Positions 27,294-36,216 of a stretch of 64,000 nucleotides of DNA are shown here, piece after piece. Each line of letters begins with the position of its first letter. Position 1 is the stretch's first letter. A model generated the notes under the pieces. The model saw only the letters and a program-made list of their open reading frames with translations, made no database searches and was not told the DNA's origin. Source of the stretch: Chloroflexota bacterium (GTDB lineage: Bacteria > Chloroflexota > Anaerolineae > Aggregatilineales > Phototrophicaceae); contig JAPPFH010000002.1 of assembly GCA_028875185.1 (NCBI GenBank), forward strand, positions 62,001 to 126,000, in the 5' to 3' direction. A program made the translations under genes and the position numbers.

Positions 27294-28073
27294 TTATTTC
27301 AAAGCGCGGATCAACCGGAGCGTGGCCGACATGGCTTCGGTGCTGCCCTCCAACGTATCATTCCAAAGACTGAACAAGACGCCGATCGTATTCCCGTCTT
27401 CTCTGACGCGCGTCAGCGAGGCGATGCATTCGTCCAGAGATGGTCCGCCGGGTTCCGGGTAACTCATGGCGGGCATCTCGGCGCTATCGACCACATCGGT
27501 GTCGAAGTGGATGTAGAGCGGTTTGTCGGGCAAAGCCGCCACGTTAAAGGCGCCCAGCGTCTCGTAGATCGTGACCGCGCTCTCGCGGAGCATGACGCCC
27601 TCTTCCGGATCGAGGTTGCGCGCGTCTGTCACGATGACATCGGATTCTCTGATTGGCTGCAGATCCAAGCCGCGCAGCAAATGTTGATTGCCACGCCCGA
27701 CCAGCGCCGCCAGCGGCATGCCGCCGAGGAATCCGCTCGGCGTCGTCTCCGGCGTATTGAAATCGCCATGTGAGTCGTACCATAGAATCGCCGGCGCCTT
27801 CGCCTCCAATCCCTTGACCATGCCCAGGCAACTCGTGCAGTCGTTGGCGAATACCAATGGAACGCGGTCGGCATTCGCTGCTACCGCCTCGGCGAGCGCG
27901 CGATTCACCGCCACCACCGGATCGTCGCTCCCGGCGAAATCCGGCTCAATTTCCACCCACTCGGCGTTTAACTCGTCGGCGATCCCACTCTGCCGCAAAG
28001 CCTCGACTTCTCCACGCTCCGGGATGGATTTGCCCAGGTAATAGGGTACGCCAATGCAGACATAGCTCGACAT
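27294..28073 (-). CDS. Arginase/agmatinase family protein
   Basis: 259 residues of the ureohydrolase fold. Metal-ligand motifs are DSHGDFN and HFDTDVVDSAEMPA, but the first motif, usually GGDHS, reads ANDCTSCLG, so one His ligand is a Cys and the first Gly is Asn, as seen in some arginase relatives. The substrate (arginine, agmatine, formiminoglutamate or another guanidino compound) is therefore open. ATG at 28073 follows AGGAG at six bases. Likely monocistronic or cotranscribed with the DUF218 gene 30 bases upstream. Confidence 0.85.
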   Translation of the reverse strand: MSSYVCIGVPYYLGKSIPERGEVEALRQSGIADELNAEWVEIEPDFAGSDDPVVAVNRALAEAVAANADRVPLVFANDCTSCLGMVKGLEAKAPAILWYDSHGDFNTPETTPSGFLGGMPLAALVGRGNQHLLRGLDLQPIRESDVIVTDARNLDPEEGVMLRESAVTIYETLGAFNVAALPDKPLYIHFDTDVVDSAEMPAMSYPEPGGPSLDECIASLTRVREDGNTIGVLFSLWNDTLEGSTEAMSATLRLIRALK

Positions 28074-28103
28074 CTTTCGCTCCTATAGAACAAACATTTG
28101 AAA

Positions 28104-28751
28104 TCAGATGCCTTTGACGTGTGTCCAGGGAATCCCGAATAAATCTTTAATCAGCTGCCAATTGAATGCGATGAATTCACGGGTGAGCGCGGCGGGATAA
28201 TCGCGCGGATCCCGGAGCCGGTCAGCGGGGACCGGACTGGCAAATGGCTCAATGCCTTGCTTTTGGAAGAGCCAGCGCGCCCGCAGCATGTGAAAACTGT
28301 CGCTAACCAGCACGATCCGCGAAAGCCCGAGCCGATCAAGCAGCTGCTTGCTATAGATCGCGTTTTCTTCCGTGCTGCGGCTGCTCTCTTCGAGCAGGAT
28401 AGCCTCTTCCAGCACACCGGCAGCCATCAGGATTTCGCGGCAGGCTTGCGCTTCCGTGCGCGGATAATACTCGGATTGACCGCCCGCGCACAACAATAGC
28501 GGCGCAAAGCCCTCATGCCAGAGCGCCGCCCCGTGGCGGCTGCGGCGCAGTAACGCGGGTCCTGGCCGGCCATCTTTGCGCAATCCCGAGCCGAGAACGA
28601 TGATGATGTCGGCGGGTTCGGCGCTGTCTTGCTCGCCGATGACGGTGGCCGCCAAGACAAATCCAAGGAGATACAAGACCAATGCCAAAATACCCAATAG
28701 CAGAAACCGCTTAATTCGATGCGTCAGTCGCCCTTTTTGCGCGGCTGTCAT
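28104..28751 (-). CDS. YdcF/SanA-type DUF218 membrane protein
   Basis: 215 residues. A basic start (KGRLTHRIKRF) leads into one membrane helix at about 13-34, so the domain is outside the membrane. The DUF218 domain follows with ADIIIVLGSGLRKDGRPG, LLCAGGQSEYYPRTEA, and EESSRSTEENAIYSKQLL. Related proteins (SanA, ElyC) affect envelope integrity and peptidoglycan precursor metabolism; the reaction is unknown. It follows nrdJ on the same strand but with over 110 bases between them. Confidence 0.83.
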   Translation of the reverse strand: MTAAQKGRLTHRIKRFLLLGILALVLYLLGFVLAATVIGEQDSAEPADIIIVLGSGLRKDGRPGPALLRRSRHGAALWHEGFAPLLLCAGGQSEYYPRTEAQACREILMAAGVLEEAILLEESSRSTEENAIYSKQLLDRLGLSRIVLVSDSFHMLRARWLFQKQGIEPFASPVPADRLRDPRDYPAALTREFIAFNWQLIKDLFGIPWTHVKGI

Positions 28752-28864
28752 TGGCTTCCACTAACGATTGCTAGCGCTGCCGAGAGCGATGTGCCCAAAG
28801 GCAGTCAATGAACCTGAATTCAGCTTGGCCATAAACGATCGCGTACGGCGCTATCGCCGCGCAA

Positions 28865-31402
28865 TCAACACTCGCTATATCCACAGGTGAGGCACTTGCG
28901 GCAGTTCTCGGCGCGAATCAGCGTGATCGTGCCGCAAGCCGGGCACATATCCGCGCCTGATATTGTCGAGTTAATCGTCGTGCCGCCATCAGCATCGCCA
29001 ATATCGGCTGTGGTCTTGGCTTGCGCAATGGGCAGGTTCAGTTGCTGTGGCTGATCCTCGGGGAAGAATTCCAACTGCAATACGCGCGCCACCGCGTCCG
29101 GCAAGGAAAGAACGCGCTTCGGTCCGAAGCCGATCGGGCGCGCCCCGCCGATATCCTCCAACTGCTCGATTATCAGCTTGAGCATGTCGCGGCGATTATG
29201 CGGCGCGGTCGTGCGCAGCTGCAGCGAGATCATCCGCCCCAAGCTCTCGGCATCGGCTTGTATATCCGTGCCCGCCTTGGCAATGGCGATGAAAACCTCA
29301 AAGGGATTCTCTTGCTCATCATGGTTGATGGTGATGTAGGCAGTGCCAAAGGGCGTCTGCGTCTTTACCGTTCGGCCCTGCAAGATATCGGGCCGCGGAT
29401 AGACATGATGGGGCGTCGTGGCTGGCTCGGTGTCCTCGCTGCCCTGAAGCGCCTCCATTTCGCTCTCGGCGCGTTCATCACCCTTGAGCATCAACACTTG
29501 TTCATCGCGGCTGCCATCGCGGTAAATCGTGCCGCCCTTGCAGCCAAGCTCGTACATATACTTGTACAACTCGCTGACCTGCTCAACGCTGTATTCGTTG
29601 GGCACATTGCATGTCTTCGAGATGGCGCTGTCGATCCAGCGCTGGAAGGCGCCTTGCACCTTGATATGCTCATCGGGCGACAAGTCCATTGCGGTGACGA
29701 AATATTCGGGCAGCGCCTCCGCGTCCGGATGCGCCTCGTACCAATCTTTCACGATCGGCGCCTGCTCTTCATGCAAGCCGAGGCGGCTCTTGCGGTAATA
29801 GACCCAGGAGAAAAACGGCTCGACGCCGGTGGAAGTATTGACCATCGTGCCGGTGGTGCCGGTGGGCGCTTGCGTCAACAGCGTAACATTGCGAATGCCA
29901 TCGCGGCGGATCTTCTCGCGCGCCTGATGGGGCATCACCTGCATGAAGCCGCTCTCCAAGAACTTTTCGGCATCAAACATGGGAAAGGCGCCCTTTTCCC
30001 GCGCCAGATCGCTCGATGTCTCGTAAGCCGTTACCGCGATGGTCCGGTAGATATCATCAATGACATCAACCGATTCATCGCTGCCGTATCGGACGCCGAG
30101 CTTCAGCATCAGTTCGGCGATGCCCATCGTGCCCAGCCCGACGCGCCGCTCCGACATTTGCACCTTGCGGTTCTCTTCAAAGAAATAAGGCGTCGTGTCA
30201 ATGACGTTATCCAGGAAACGCGTTGAATACGCCACCGTGCGGCGCAGGTCGTCCCAGGCGACGTCATGTTTGCTTTCATCGTAGAATTTCGACAGGTTGA
30301 TCGCGCCCAGATTGCAGACCGAAAAAGCGCCGAGCGGCTGTTCGCCACAGGGATTGGTGCAAATCTGCGGATTGAAATACCAGCTATTCGCCATTTTGTT
30401 GCTGCGCTCGCGGAACCAAACGCCCGGCTCAGCGCTGGCCCAAGCGCTCTCGATGATCGCGTCCCAAAGCTCGCGCGCTTTAATCGTCTTATAATGCGAG
30501 ACTTTGCGCCCGGTCGCCATCCAGGTATCCAGATCGCCATCCCACAATTCGTCGAAATCCGGATCGCGCGTATCAGGGAAGAGCAGCTCCCAATCATCAT
30601 CCCGCTCGACCGCCTCCATCAACTTGTCCGAGACGCCGACGCTAATATTGGCGTTGGTGATCTTGCCCGATTGCCGCTTGCTGCTGATGAAGCTGAAAAT
30701 GTCCGGATGCCAATCATTCAGGATGAGCATCAGCGCGCCGCGCCGGCTGCCGCCTTGCTCAATGAGCCCGGTGACGAAACTGTAAAGCCCGCCCCAAGAA
30801 ACGGCGCCGCTGGACCGCCCGTTTACGCCTTTCACGTACGCGTGCCGCGGGCGCAAGGTCGACAGGTTGATGCCGACGCCGCCGCCGCGCGACATAATCT
30901 CGGTCATCTGCGCCAATGCCGTCATGATCCCATCGCGCGAATCTTGCGGCGAGGGGATGACATAGCAGTTGTAGTAGGTCAAGTCTTGATCCGTGCCGGC
31001 GGCGGTGAGGATGCGCCCGCCGGGCACAAACTTCCAATCATCAAGCAGCCAGCGGAACTTCTCCGTCCATTCGTTTCGTTTCGCCGCGTCATCCTCGGTT
31101 TCGGCGACGCCGCGCGCTACCCGATCCATCATTTGACCCGGATCGGTCTCAATCGGCTTGTCCACATGCTCCAGGTCGCGGACTACAACCGAGCCATCGA
31201 GAAGGGTGACCGTGATCTGCGGCAGGTCAATTCTATCCACCGTGCCGATCTCGCGCTGGCCCGTCTTGGCGTTAAGGACCACGATGACCGTATCGCCGAC
31301 CTTCAGGCTTGCGCGCGTCATATCCTTCTGCGCGTAGCGGTCGAGGAAGATTTTGTAGCCTAACTCGTGCAATTTGCTGGTCTTAACTTGTGGCTGTATC
31401 AT
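28865..31402 (-). CDS. nrdJ: Vitamin B12-dependent ribonucleotide reductase (class II)
   Basis: 845 residues. It makes deoxyribonucleotides using adenosylcobalamin and works with or without oxygen. Seen are the active-site Cys in LTYYNCYVIPSP, the radical-Cys motif ICTNPCGEQPLG, the LNDWHPDIF and GSRRGALM stretches, and a C-terminal cysteine-rich tail CPACGT...CRKCLTCGYSEC for reduction or zinc. An N-terminal extension of about 70 residues before the catalytic part carries an SH3-like beta stretch (VGDTVIVV). ATG at 31402 is used since AAGGAAA precedes it; the open frame upstream to 31603 lies in the leader. No intein or B12-riboswitch was seen. Confidence 0.95.
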   Translation of the reverse strand: MIQPQVKTSKLHELGYKIFLDRYAQKDMTRASLKVGDTVIVVLNAKTGQREIGTVDRIDLPQITVTLLDGSVVVRDLEHVDKPIETDPGQMMDRVARGVAETEDDAAKRNEWTEKFRWLLDDWKFVPGGRILTAAGTDQDLTYYNCYVIPSPQDSRDGIMTALAQMTEIMSRGGGVGINLSTLRPRHAYVKGVNGRSSGAVSWGGLYSFVTGLIEQGGSRRGALMLILNDWHPDIFSFISSKRQSGKITNANISVGVSDKLMEAVERDDDWELLFPDTRDPDFDELWDGDLDTWMATGRKVSHYKTIKARELWDAIIESAWASAEPGVWFRERSNKMANSWYFNPQICTNPCGEQPLGAFSVCNLGAINLSKFYDESKHDVAWDDLRRTVAYSTRFLDNVIDTTPYFFEENRKVQMSERRVGLGTMGIAELMLKLGVRYGSDESVDVIDDIYRTIAVTAYETSSDLAREKGAFPMFDAEKFLESGFMQVMPHQAREKIRRDGIRNVTLLTQAPTGTTGTMVNTSTGVEPFFSWVYYRKSRLGLHEEQAPIVKDWYEAHPDAEALPEYFVTAMDLSPDEHIKVQGAFQRWIDSAISKTCNVPNEYSVEQVSELYKYMYELGCKGGTIYRDGSRDEQVLMLKGDERAESEMEALQGSEDTEPATTPHHVYPRPDILQGRTVKTQTPFGTAYITINHDEQENPFEVFIAIAKAGTDIQADAESLGRMISLQLRTTAPHNRRDMLKLIIEQLEDIGGARPIGFGPKRVLSLPDAVARVLQLEFFPEDQPQQLNLPIAQAKTTADIGDADGGTTINSTISGADMCPACGTITLIRAENCRKCLTCGYSEC

Positions 31403-31690
31403 GACGCGGATTTCCTTTAATGCGCCGATGAGCCCCGGCGCCCATAGTGTAAACGCAATAACGCTTGTGGAGTCATCACCACACTTGGCGCATGGCGTCA
31501 AAATTGGGCATGATTGCGTGAATGCTTCGTCAAGGAAGGTGCTTACTTTTATAGCACGGAAACATCGACTTTGCGAAGCAATCTTCGGCGAGTTTGAGTC
31601 CAATTTTGATTAAGAACGCGCTTCCACCCGGATAAGAAGTTGCCGCTTTAAGGGTAGCACACCCGTTCTAAAATTGCAAGTTCCAGTAAG
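31403..31690 (-). other. nrdJ leader region
   Basis: About 290 bases between the ftsZ terminator and nrdJ. It holds an extended -10 candidate and two small hairpin-forming segments (TGTGG...CCACA and GCGCC...GGCGC), but no recognisable NrdR box or cobalamin riboswitch. Confidence 0.4.
31548..31582 (-). promoter_or_regulatory. Candidate nrdJ promoter
   Basis: Minus-strand TGCTATAAA, an extended -10 with a weak -35 (TCGCAA) 17 bases upstream. It predicts a leader of about 140 bases. Confidence 0.4.
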
Positions 31691-31719
31691 CGAAAAGGCG
31701 GACTCGATGAGCCCGCCTT
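31691..31719 (-). terminator. Rho-independent terminator after ftsZ
   Basis: Minus-strand stem AAGGCGGGCTC/GAGTCCGCCTT (11 pairs, one G-U) with a 3-base loop ATC, followed by TT. It ends the dcw operon and separates it from nrdJ. Confidence 0.8.
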
Positions 31720-31747
31720 CCTTTGCTTAAGGTGGCTTTGCGGTCAG

Positions 31748-32986
31748 CTATTGCCGGCGATTGCGCTTGCGCAAGAACGCCGGCAGCTCGGTGTTCTTGG
31801 GATCGATGTTGTCATAAGTCCGCTGTTCTTCCTGCGGCGGGGACGGTGGCGCGAGGCGGTTGCGCTGGAAGGGCGAAGCTGAACCCGATCCGCCGCCGGC
31901 GGCCGCGTTCTCGCCCGGCGCCTGCACTTCCACGTCCTCGTAAATGGATCGCTGAACCGCAGGGGGCTGGGGCAAAGGCGATGCTTGGCGAATCGGCAAG
32001 GCGCCCGCTTCCTTCATTGTGGTTTCCAGCCGGCTGCGTTCGAAACCGGTGGCGATGACTGTGATATGAACCTCGTCGCCCATGCTTTCGTCTATGTGGG
32101 CGCCGAAGATGAGGTTGCACTCCGGATGGGCGCTGTCTTTAATGATGGCGGCCGCTTCATTGACCTCAAAGAGCGTCAGGTCGCTGCCACCGGTTATCGA
32201 AAACAGAATGCCACGGGCGCCGTCGATTGTGACATCAAGCAGGCCGCTGGTAATCGCCAGCTCGGCGGCCGATCGCGCGCGGTCATCGCCGGCCGCCCGT
32301 CCCACCGCCATCAAGGCGGCGCCGCCTTCGGACATCACCGTGCGCACATCGGCGAAATCAAGGTTGATCAAGCCGGGCACGGTAATCAGTTCGGAGATCC
32401 CCTGGATGCCTTGGCGCAGCACATCATCCGCCAAGGAGAAGGCTTGCTGCAGGGTTGAGCGCTTATCCGCCATTTGCAGCAGTCGGTCATTGGGAATCAC
32501 GATCAGCGTATCGACCTGGCTCTTTAGCGCTTCAATGCCGGTCTTGGCCAATTGGGCGCGGCGCGTTCCCTCAAAAGTGAAAGGGCGGGTCACAACGCCG
32601 ATTGTCAGCGCGCCGAGTTCTTTGGCGATCTGCGCGATGACCGGCGAGGCGCCGGTGCCCGTGCCGCCGCCCATGCCACAAGCGACGAAAATCATGTCGG
32701 AGCCGCGCAGTACCTCAAGCAGATCTTCCGAGCTTTCTTCGGCGGCTTTACGCCCGATCTCCGGATTGCCGCCAGCGCCCAGCCCGCGCGTCAGCTTGTC
32801 GCCAATGCGGACGCGCGTCTTCGCCTTGGACAGCATCAATGCTTGGTTATCGGTGTTGACTGCGATAAATTCGACGCCGCCCAGTCCTTCGTTGATCATG
32901 CGATTGACGGCGTTGCCTCCGCCACCGCCAACACCAACGACTTTGATCTGCGCGAAGTTTTCTCCAGTTATCAAATCATTGACCAT
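31748..32986 (-). CDS. ftsZ: Cell division protein FtsZ
   Basis: 412 residues. The tubulin-like GTPase that builds the Z-ring. The GTP-binding signature GGGTGTG is at 106-112, [13 protein letters not shown] at 18-31 and [11 protein letters not shown] in the middle. A disordered linker with [11 protein letters not shown] follows, and the C-terminal peptide is [13 protein letters not shown], fitting the FtsA-binding tail. ATG at 32986. The gene has its own promoter candidate upstream and ends at a strong terminator. Last gene of the dcw cluster. Confidence 0.98.
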   Translation of the reverse strand: MVNDLITGENFAQIKVVGVGGGGGNAVNRMINEGLGGVEFIAVNTDNQALMLSKAKTRVRIGDKLTRGLGAGGNPEIGRKAAEESSEDLLEVLRGSDMIFVACGMGGGTGTGASPVIAQIAKELGALTIGVVTRPFTFEGTRRAQLAKTGIEALKSQVDTLIVIPNDRLLQMADKRSTLQQAFSLADDVLRQGIQGISELITVPGLINLDFADVRTVMSEGGAALMAVGRAAGDDRARSAAELAITSGLLDVTIDGARGILFSITGGSDLTLFEVNEAAAIIKDSAHPECNLIFGAHIDESMGDEVHITVIATGFERSRLETTMKEAGALPIRQASPLPQPPAVQRSIYEDVEVQAPGENAAAGGGSGSASPFQRNRLAPPSPPQEEQRTYDNIDPKNTELPAFLRKRNRRQ

Positions 32987-33007
32987 AATGTCTACCCTCG
33001 TGTATCA

Positions 33008-33026
33008 GCGCGTTGAGCCAACGCGC
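33008..33026 (-). promoter_or_regulatory. Hairpin in the ftsZ leader
   Basis: Perfect 7-base inverted repeat GCGCGTT/AACGCGC with a 5-base loop, between the promoter candidate (33046-33073) and the ribosome-binding site of ftsZ. It may be an operator or an RNA control element. Confidence 0.35.
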
Positions 33027-33045
33027 GCGACTTTACCCACTGGTC

Positions 33046-33073
33046 ATTGTACGCGTATTAGCGGCGTGCGCAA
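33046..33073 (-). promoter_or_regulatory. Candidate ftsZ promoter
   Basis: On the minus strand TTGCGC, a 16-base spacer and TACAAT (5/6). It lies in the 132-base gap between ftsA and ftsZ. Confidence 0.45.
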
Positions 33074-33118
33074 TTCAAATACGCGGCAATAATTCACATT
33101 AATTTTCGGCTCCGCTTC

Positions 33119-34354
33119 TCAATCATCTTGCGGCAAAAAGCGGCGTAGTATCTCATTCATACGGCGCCCCCACTGGTTCACCGGAATGCCCATCGTATCG
33201 ACCGTTTCCGGCTCGACCATGGCATCCATCTCCAAGCCAAGCCGCAGCAATCCAACGCTGGTGCTGTAAGACGGGTTCTTGAGCGTATCGGCGATACCGG
33301 TGATTTTCTCTGGATGCGCCAGACGCACCGGCATATTGAGAATCCGCGACGACAGATCGCGATAACCGGGCAGTTGCGAACTTCCGCCGGTTATGACCGC
33401 GCCCGCCCGCAATAAGCCCGCATAACCCGACCGCTTTATCTCTTTTTCCAGCAGCTCAAAGATCTCCTCGAAGCGCGCCTCAATCACCATCGCCAGATCG
33501 CGGCGCGATACCGGCAGAATCTCCCCGCCGAATGGCTCGACCGGGAAGACCTCCGATTCGCTCACCGCGTTCATATCGGCATGCCCGCGTTGTATCTTGA
33601 CTTGCTCTGCCAAGCCGAAGGGTACGCGCATCCAGTAGGTGATGTCTTGCGTGACGTGGTTGCCGCCGACCGGTATGATCGCTGTATGCCAGACGGTGCC
33701 GTCAATGAAGATGGCCAGATCAGTTGTGCCGCCGCCAATATCGATGACCACCGCCCCCATTTCGCGTTCATGGCTTGTCAATACAGCGTCGCCAGCCGCC
33801 AGCGGATTAAGAATGAAGCGATCCACCAGTACGCCGGCCGATTCCACCGCGTCTTCGAGGTTGGCCAAGCTCGTTGTCGAGGCGGTGATAATATGCGCGT
33901 CCACTTCGAGGCGGAAGCAATGCATGCCCAGCGGGCTGCGGATGCCCTCCTGCCCATCCAAGGTATAGCTGCGCGGTACGACGTGCAAAATCTCGCGGTT
34001 ATGAGGAATGGCGATATTGCGGGCGACGCTCATCGCCTTGTCCAAATCTTCCGCTCCCACGCTTCGCGTACCGGCGATGGTCGCCAAACCGCGGCTGGTC
34101 AGCGACGATATATGGCTGCCAGCTACGCTGACAAAAGCGCGGTTGATATCATATCCGCTGGACTTCTCCGCCTCGCGTACTGACTTGGCAATGGCGGATG
34201 AGAGCGCGCCAACATCATTGACAACGCCCTTCTTCATCCCGTCGCTCGGCGCAATGCCCAAACCGACGACATACACATCTTCAGGACGCACCTCGCCAAC
34301 AATCGTACAAATCTTGTGAGTGCCAACATCAAGGCCTACTACTAAGTCACCCAT
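33119..34354 (-). CDS. ftsA: Cell division protein FtsA
   Basis: 411 residues of the actin fold. It tethers FtsZ to the membrane. The start VVGLDVGTHKICTIVGEV is the phosphate-binding loop, VIDIGGGTTDLAIF is the second, and GAVITGGSSQLPGY the third. The C-terminus ends in RMNEILRRFLPQDD, an amphipathic helix able to contact the membrane. ATG at 34354, six bases after ftsQ. Confidence 0.97.
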   Translation of the reverse strand: MGDLVVGLDVGTHKICTIVGEVRPEDVYVVGLGIAPSDGMKKGVVNDVGALSSAIAKSVREAEKSSGYDINRAFVSVAGSHISSLTSRGLATIAGTRSVGAEDLDKAMSVARNIAIPHNREILHVVPRSYTLDGQEGIRSPLGMHCFRLEVDAHIITASTTSLANLEDAVESAGVLVDRFILNPLAAGDAVLTSHEREMGAVVIDIGGGTTDLAIFIDGTVWHTAIIPVGGNHVTQDITYWMRVPFGLAEQVKIQRGHADMNAVSESEVFPVEPFGGEILPVSRRDLAMVIEARFEEIFELLEKEIKRSGYAGLLRAGAVITGGSSQLPGYRDLSSRILNMPVRLAHPEKITGIADTLKNPSYSTSVGLLRLGLEMDAMVEPETVDTMGIPVNQWGRRMNEILRRFLPQDD

Positions 34355-34360
34355 GGCGAT

Positions 34361-35191
34361 CTAAAGCTCCCATAATACGCTGTAGAATGGCGCGGCGAAG
34401 TTCGCGATATTCAGTTCGGCAATCGGAATCGCGCGACTAATAATGTTCTCCACCAGCACCTTGTACATTTTGACTTTCTCGCTCATCACCTTGGCCGACT
34501 CACTGCCCATCCAGACTTGCCAACCCAATTCATTGGTCCAACCCAAGCCGTGTACGGGATGGAAACTCAGGTGCTCGCCCGGCGGCAAGATGTCCTTCAA
34601 CCGCAGCGCGCCCAATACCTTGTCTCCGGTGAAGTCATCCGCGCTTGGCTTCGGTCCTGCGCTATCGTCCGCTATGAGATAGACGTGCAGAAGGTTCGGC
34701 ATCTCGGCGCGGGCGTGCATCACCCGTCCCTGTATATCAATCCAGGTCTCCGCGCCCGCGTCCGACCAAACGATGGCGGGTTGCCGCTCTTGCACATCAA
34801 TCGTTATCAAGTTGGGGGGCCAGCCAAGCTCGACCGAAATATCGGCGATCGATGAAGACCGCAGCACGCGCTGGCGAATCTGCTCAGGATCCAGCCAAAA
34901 CATGTGATAATCGGCGATATCGGAGAACGCGAATACCTCCTCGCTCGTGATGTGGTTGTTACCCCGGACTTGAATCGACCGCACATAAAAAACATCGCTG
35001 GAAAAGAACAGCAGCAGGATGAGAACGAACAAGACAAACATGATGGCGCTAGATACGCGCCAGCGCGTGATTCCGCGGCTTCGCTCGGTTCGCGCCGCCG
35101 GTCGCTTCGGCGTCGTGCCAGGCGCAACCCGGTACAGTACGCCGGGCGCGCGATCCGGCTGCCGCCTATGTGCTTGGACATGACTCGCCAC
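34361..35191 (-). CDS. ftsQ: Cell division protein FtsQ/DivIB
   Basis: 276 residues. A basic cytoplasmic stretch is followed by one membrane helix (about residues 50-66, MFVLFVLILLLFF) and an outer POTRA domain beginning VRSIQVRGNNHITSEEV, the FtsQ signature. It links the early and late division proteins. The 5' end is not certain: GTG at 35191 is used for lack of an in-frame ATG before the helix. It lies between murB and ftsA. Confidence 0.9.
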   Translation of the reverse strand: MASHVQAHRRQPDRAPGVLYRVAPGTTPKRPAARTERSRGITRWRVSSAIMFVLFVLILLLFFSSDVFYVRSIQVRGNNHITSEEVFAFSDIADYHMFWLDPEQIRQRVLRSSSIADISVELGWPPNLITIDVQERQPAIVWSDAGAETWIDIQGRVMHARAEMPNLLHVYLIADDSAGPKPSADDFTGDKVLGALRLKDILPPGEHLSFHPVHGLGWTNELGWQVWMGSESAKVMSEKVKMYKVLVENIISRAIPIAELNIANFAAPFYSVLWEL

Positions 35192-35289
35192 TCGGGGTCT
35201 TCCACTGGTCGCTGGATGCAGGCGCCGCTCAATTCGGGCTTCAGTGTACTATCGCTCAAAGCACGGCGCAATCTAACTGGGGCGCAATA

Positions 35290-36216
35290 TCAGTCCCAAT
35301 CGCCGAGTGTCTGAATCTCCAGCTCCAGCGCGACACCGGTGGCTTTGGCGACTCGTTCCCGCACCTGGCGAATGAGTTCAGAGTAATCGCTAGCGGTCGC
35401 GCCGTCGCCAGTGTTGACAAAGAAATTGGCATGAACCGCGGACACTTGAACCGAACCGACCCGCAGTCCCTTTAAGCCAGTGGATTCAATCAATCGTCCG
35501 GCGAAGTCTCCCGGCGGATTCTTGAAGATGCTGCCAAGGCTGGCGCCCGGCGGCTGGGTGCGGCGCCGGTAGTCGTTGTATTGGTCCATACGTTCTTGAA
35601 TTGCTTCTGGTTTATCGCGTTCTAATCTAAACGCGGCTTTCATCACGAAGAAGCGCCTGTCGCCGCGAACTTTGAGCTGCGAATGGCGATAGCCGAATTG
35701 CATGCCCAGCGTCTCAATCCGGCGCTCTCCGAGATCCCCGTCTAGAATGAGCGTCCTTGCGAGCGACCGGGCGATATCGCTCCCATGCGCGCCGGCGTTA
35801 TTGACCACGGCGCCGCCTACCGTACCCGGGACCGCAATGGCCCATTCCATACCGCTTAGCCCGTTTTCCTGGCAATAGCGCGCGAGGCGAATGAGATTGG
35901 TTCCGCTGCTGGCAGTGACGATGCCCGCTTCCGCTTCGATTTCGTGACTGATTGCTGTAGCGCGATTGATGATGGTCAATCCGCGGATGCCGGCGTCCGA
36001 CACCAGGATATTGGCGCCGCCGCCAATGACAGTCACGGCAAGCCCTCGCTGCCAAGCCTGCCGCGCGAGTTCGAGTGTTTCGCTGTAATCGGGATCTTTG
36101 GCAATGTGAAGATAATCGGCCGGTCCGCCAAGGCGCGCGGCGGTAAAACGCGCCAGCGATTGACCTGTCTGCAGCCCGTCAATCGAAGCCGCATCCCACG
36201 AGGGCATCGGGCTCAT
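35290..36216 (-). CDS. murB: UDP-N-acetylmuramate dehydrogenase
   Basis: 308 residues. FAD- and NADPH-dependent reduction of UDP-enolpyruvyl-GlcNAc to UDP-MurNAc. The FAD-binding motif GGGANILVSD, GMEWAIAVPGTVGGAVVNNAGAHG, and the C-terminal GSIFKNPPGDFAGRLIE with the catalytic Ser and Glu region are present, in the type II arrangement. The ATG at 36216 overlaps the murC stop by four bases (ATGA). The frame upstream of this start lies inside murC and is not coding. Confidence 0.96.
   Translation of the reverse strand: MSPMPSWDAASIDGLQTGQSLARFTAARLGGPADYLHIAKDPDYSETLELARQAWQRGLAVTVIGGGANILVSDAGIRGLTIINRATAISHEIEAEAGIVTASSGTNLIRLARYCQENGLSGMEWAIAVPGTVGGAVVNNAGAHGSDIARSLARTLILDGDLGERRIETLGMQFGYRHSQLKVRGDRRFFVMKAAFRLERDKPEAIQERMDQYNDYRRRTQPPGASLGSIFKNPPGDFAGRLIESTGLKGLRVGSVQVSAVHANFFVNTGDGATASDYSELIRQVRERVAKATGVALELEIQTLGDWD

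Noticed and set aside
30266..31363. Long plus-strand frame opposite nrdJ (also opposite ftsI 42482-43693, fadN 54208-55419, uvrC 46340-47293)
   Set aside because: These are antisense to well-recognised proteins and come from GC-rich codon bias; no family motifs.
31403..31603. N-terminal extension of nrdJ
   Set aside because: The frame stays open, but the extension resembles no NrdJ, and AAGGAAA stands before the ATG at 31402. It is more likely the leader.
31403..31690. Cobalamin riboswitch or NrdR box upstream of nrdJ
   Set aside because: No B12-box-like or NrdR-box-like sequence was found by eye.
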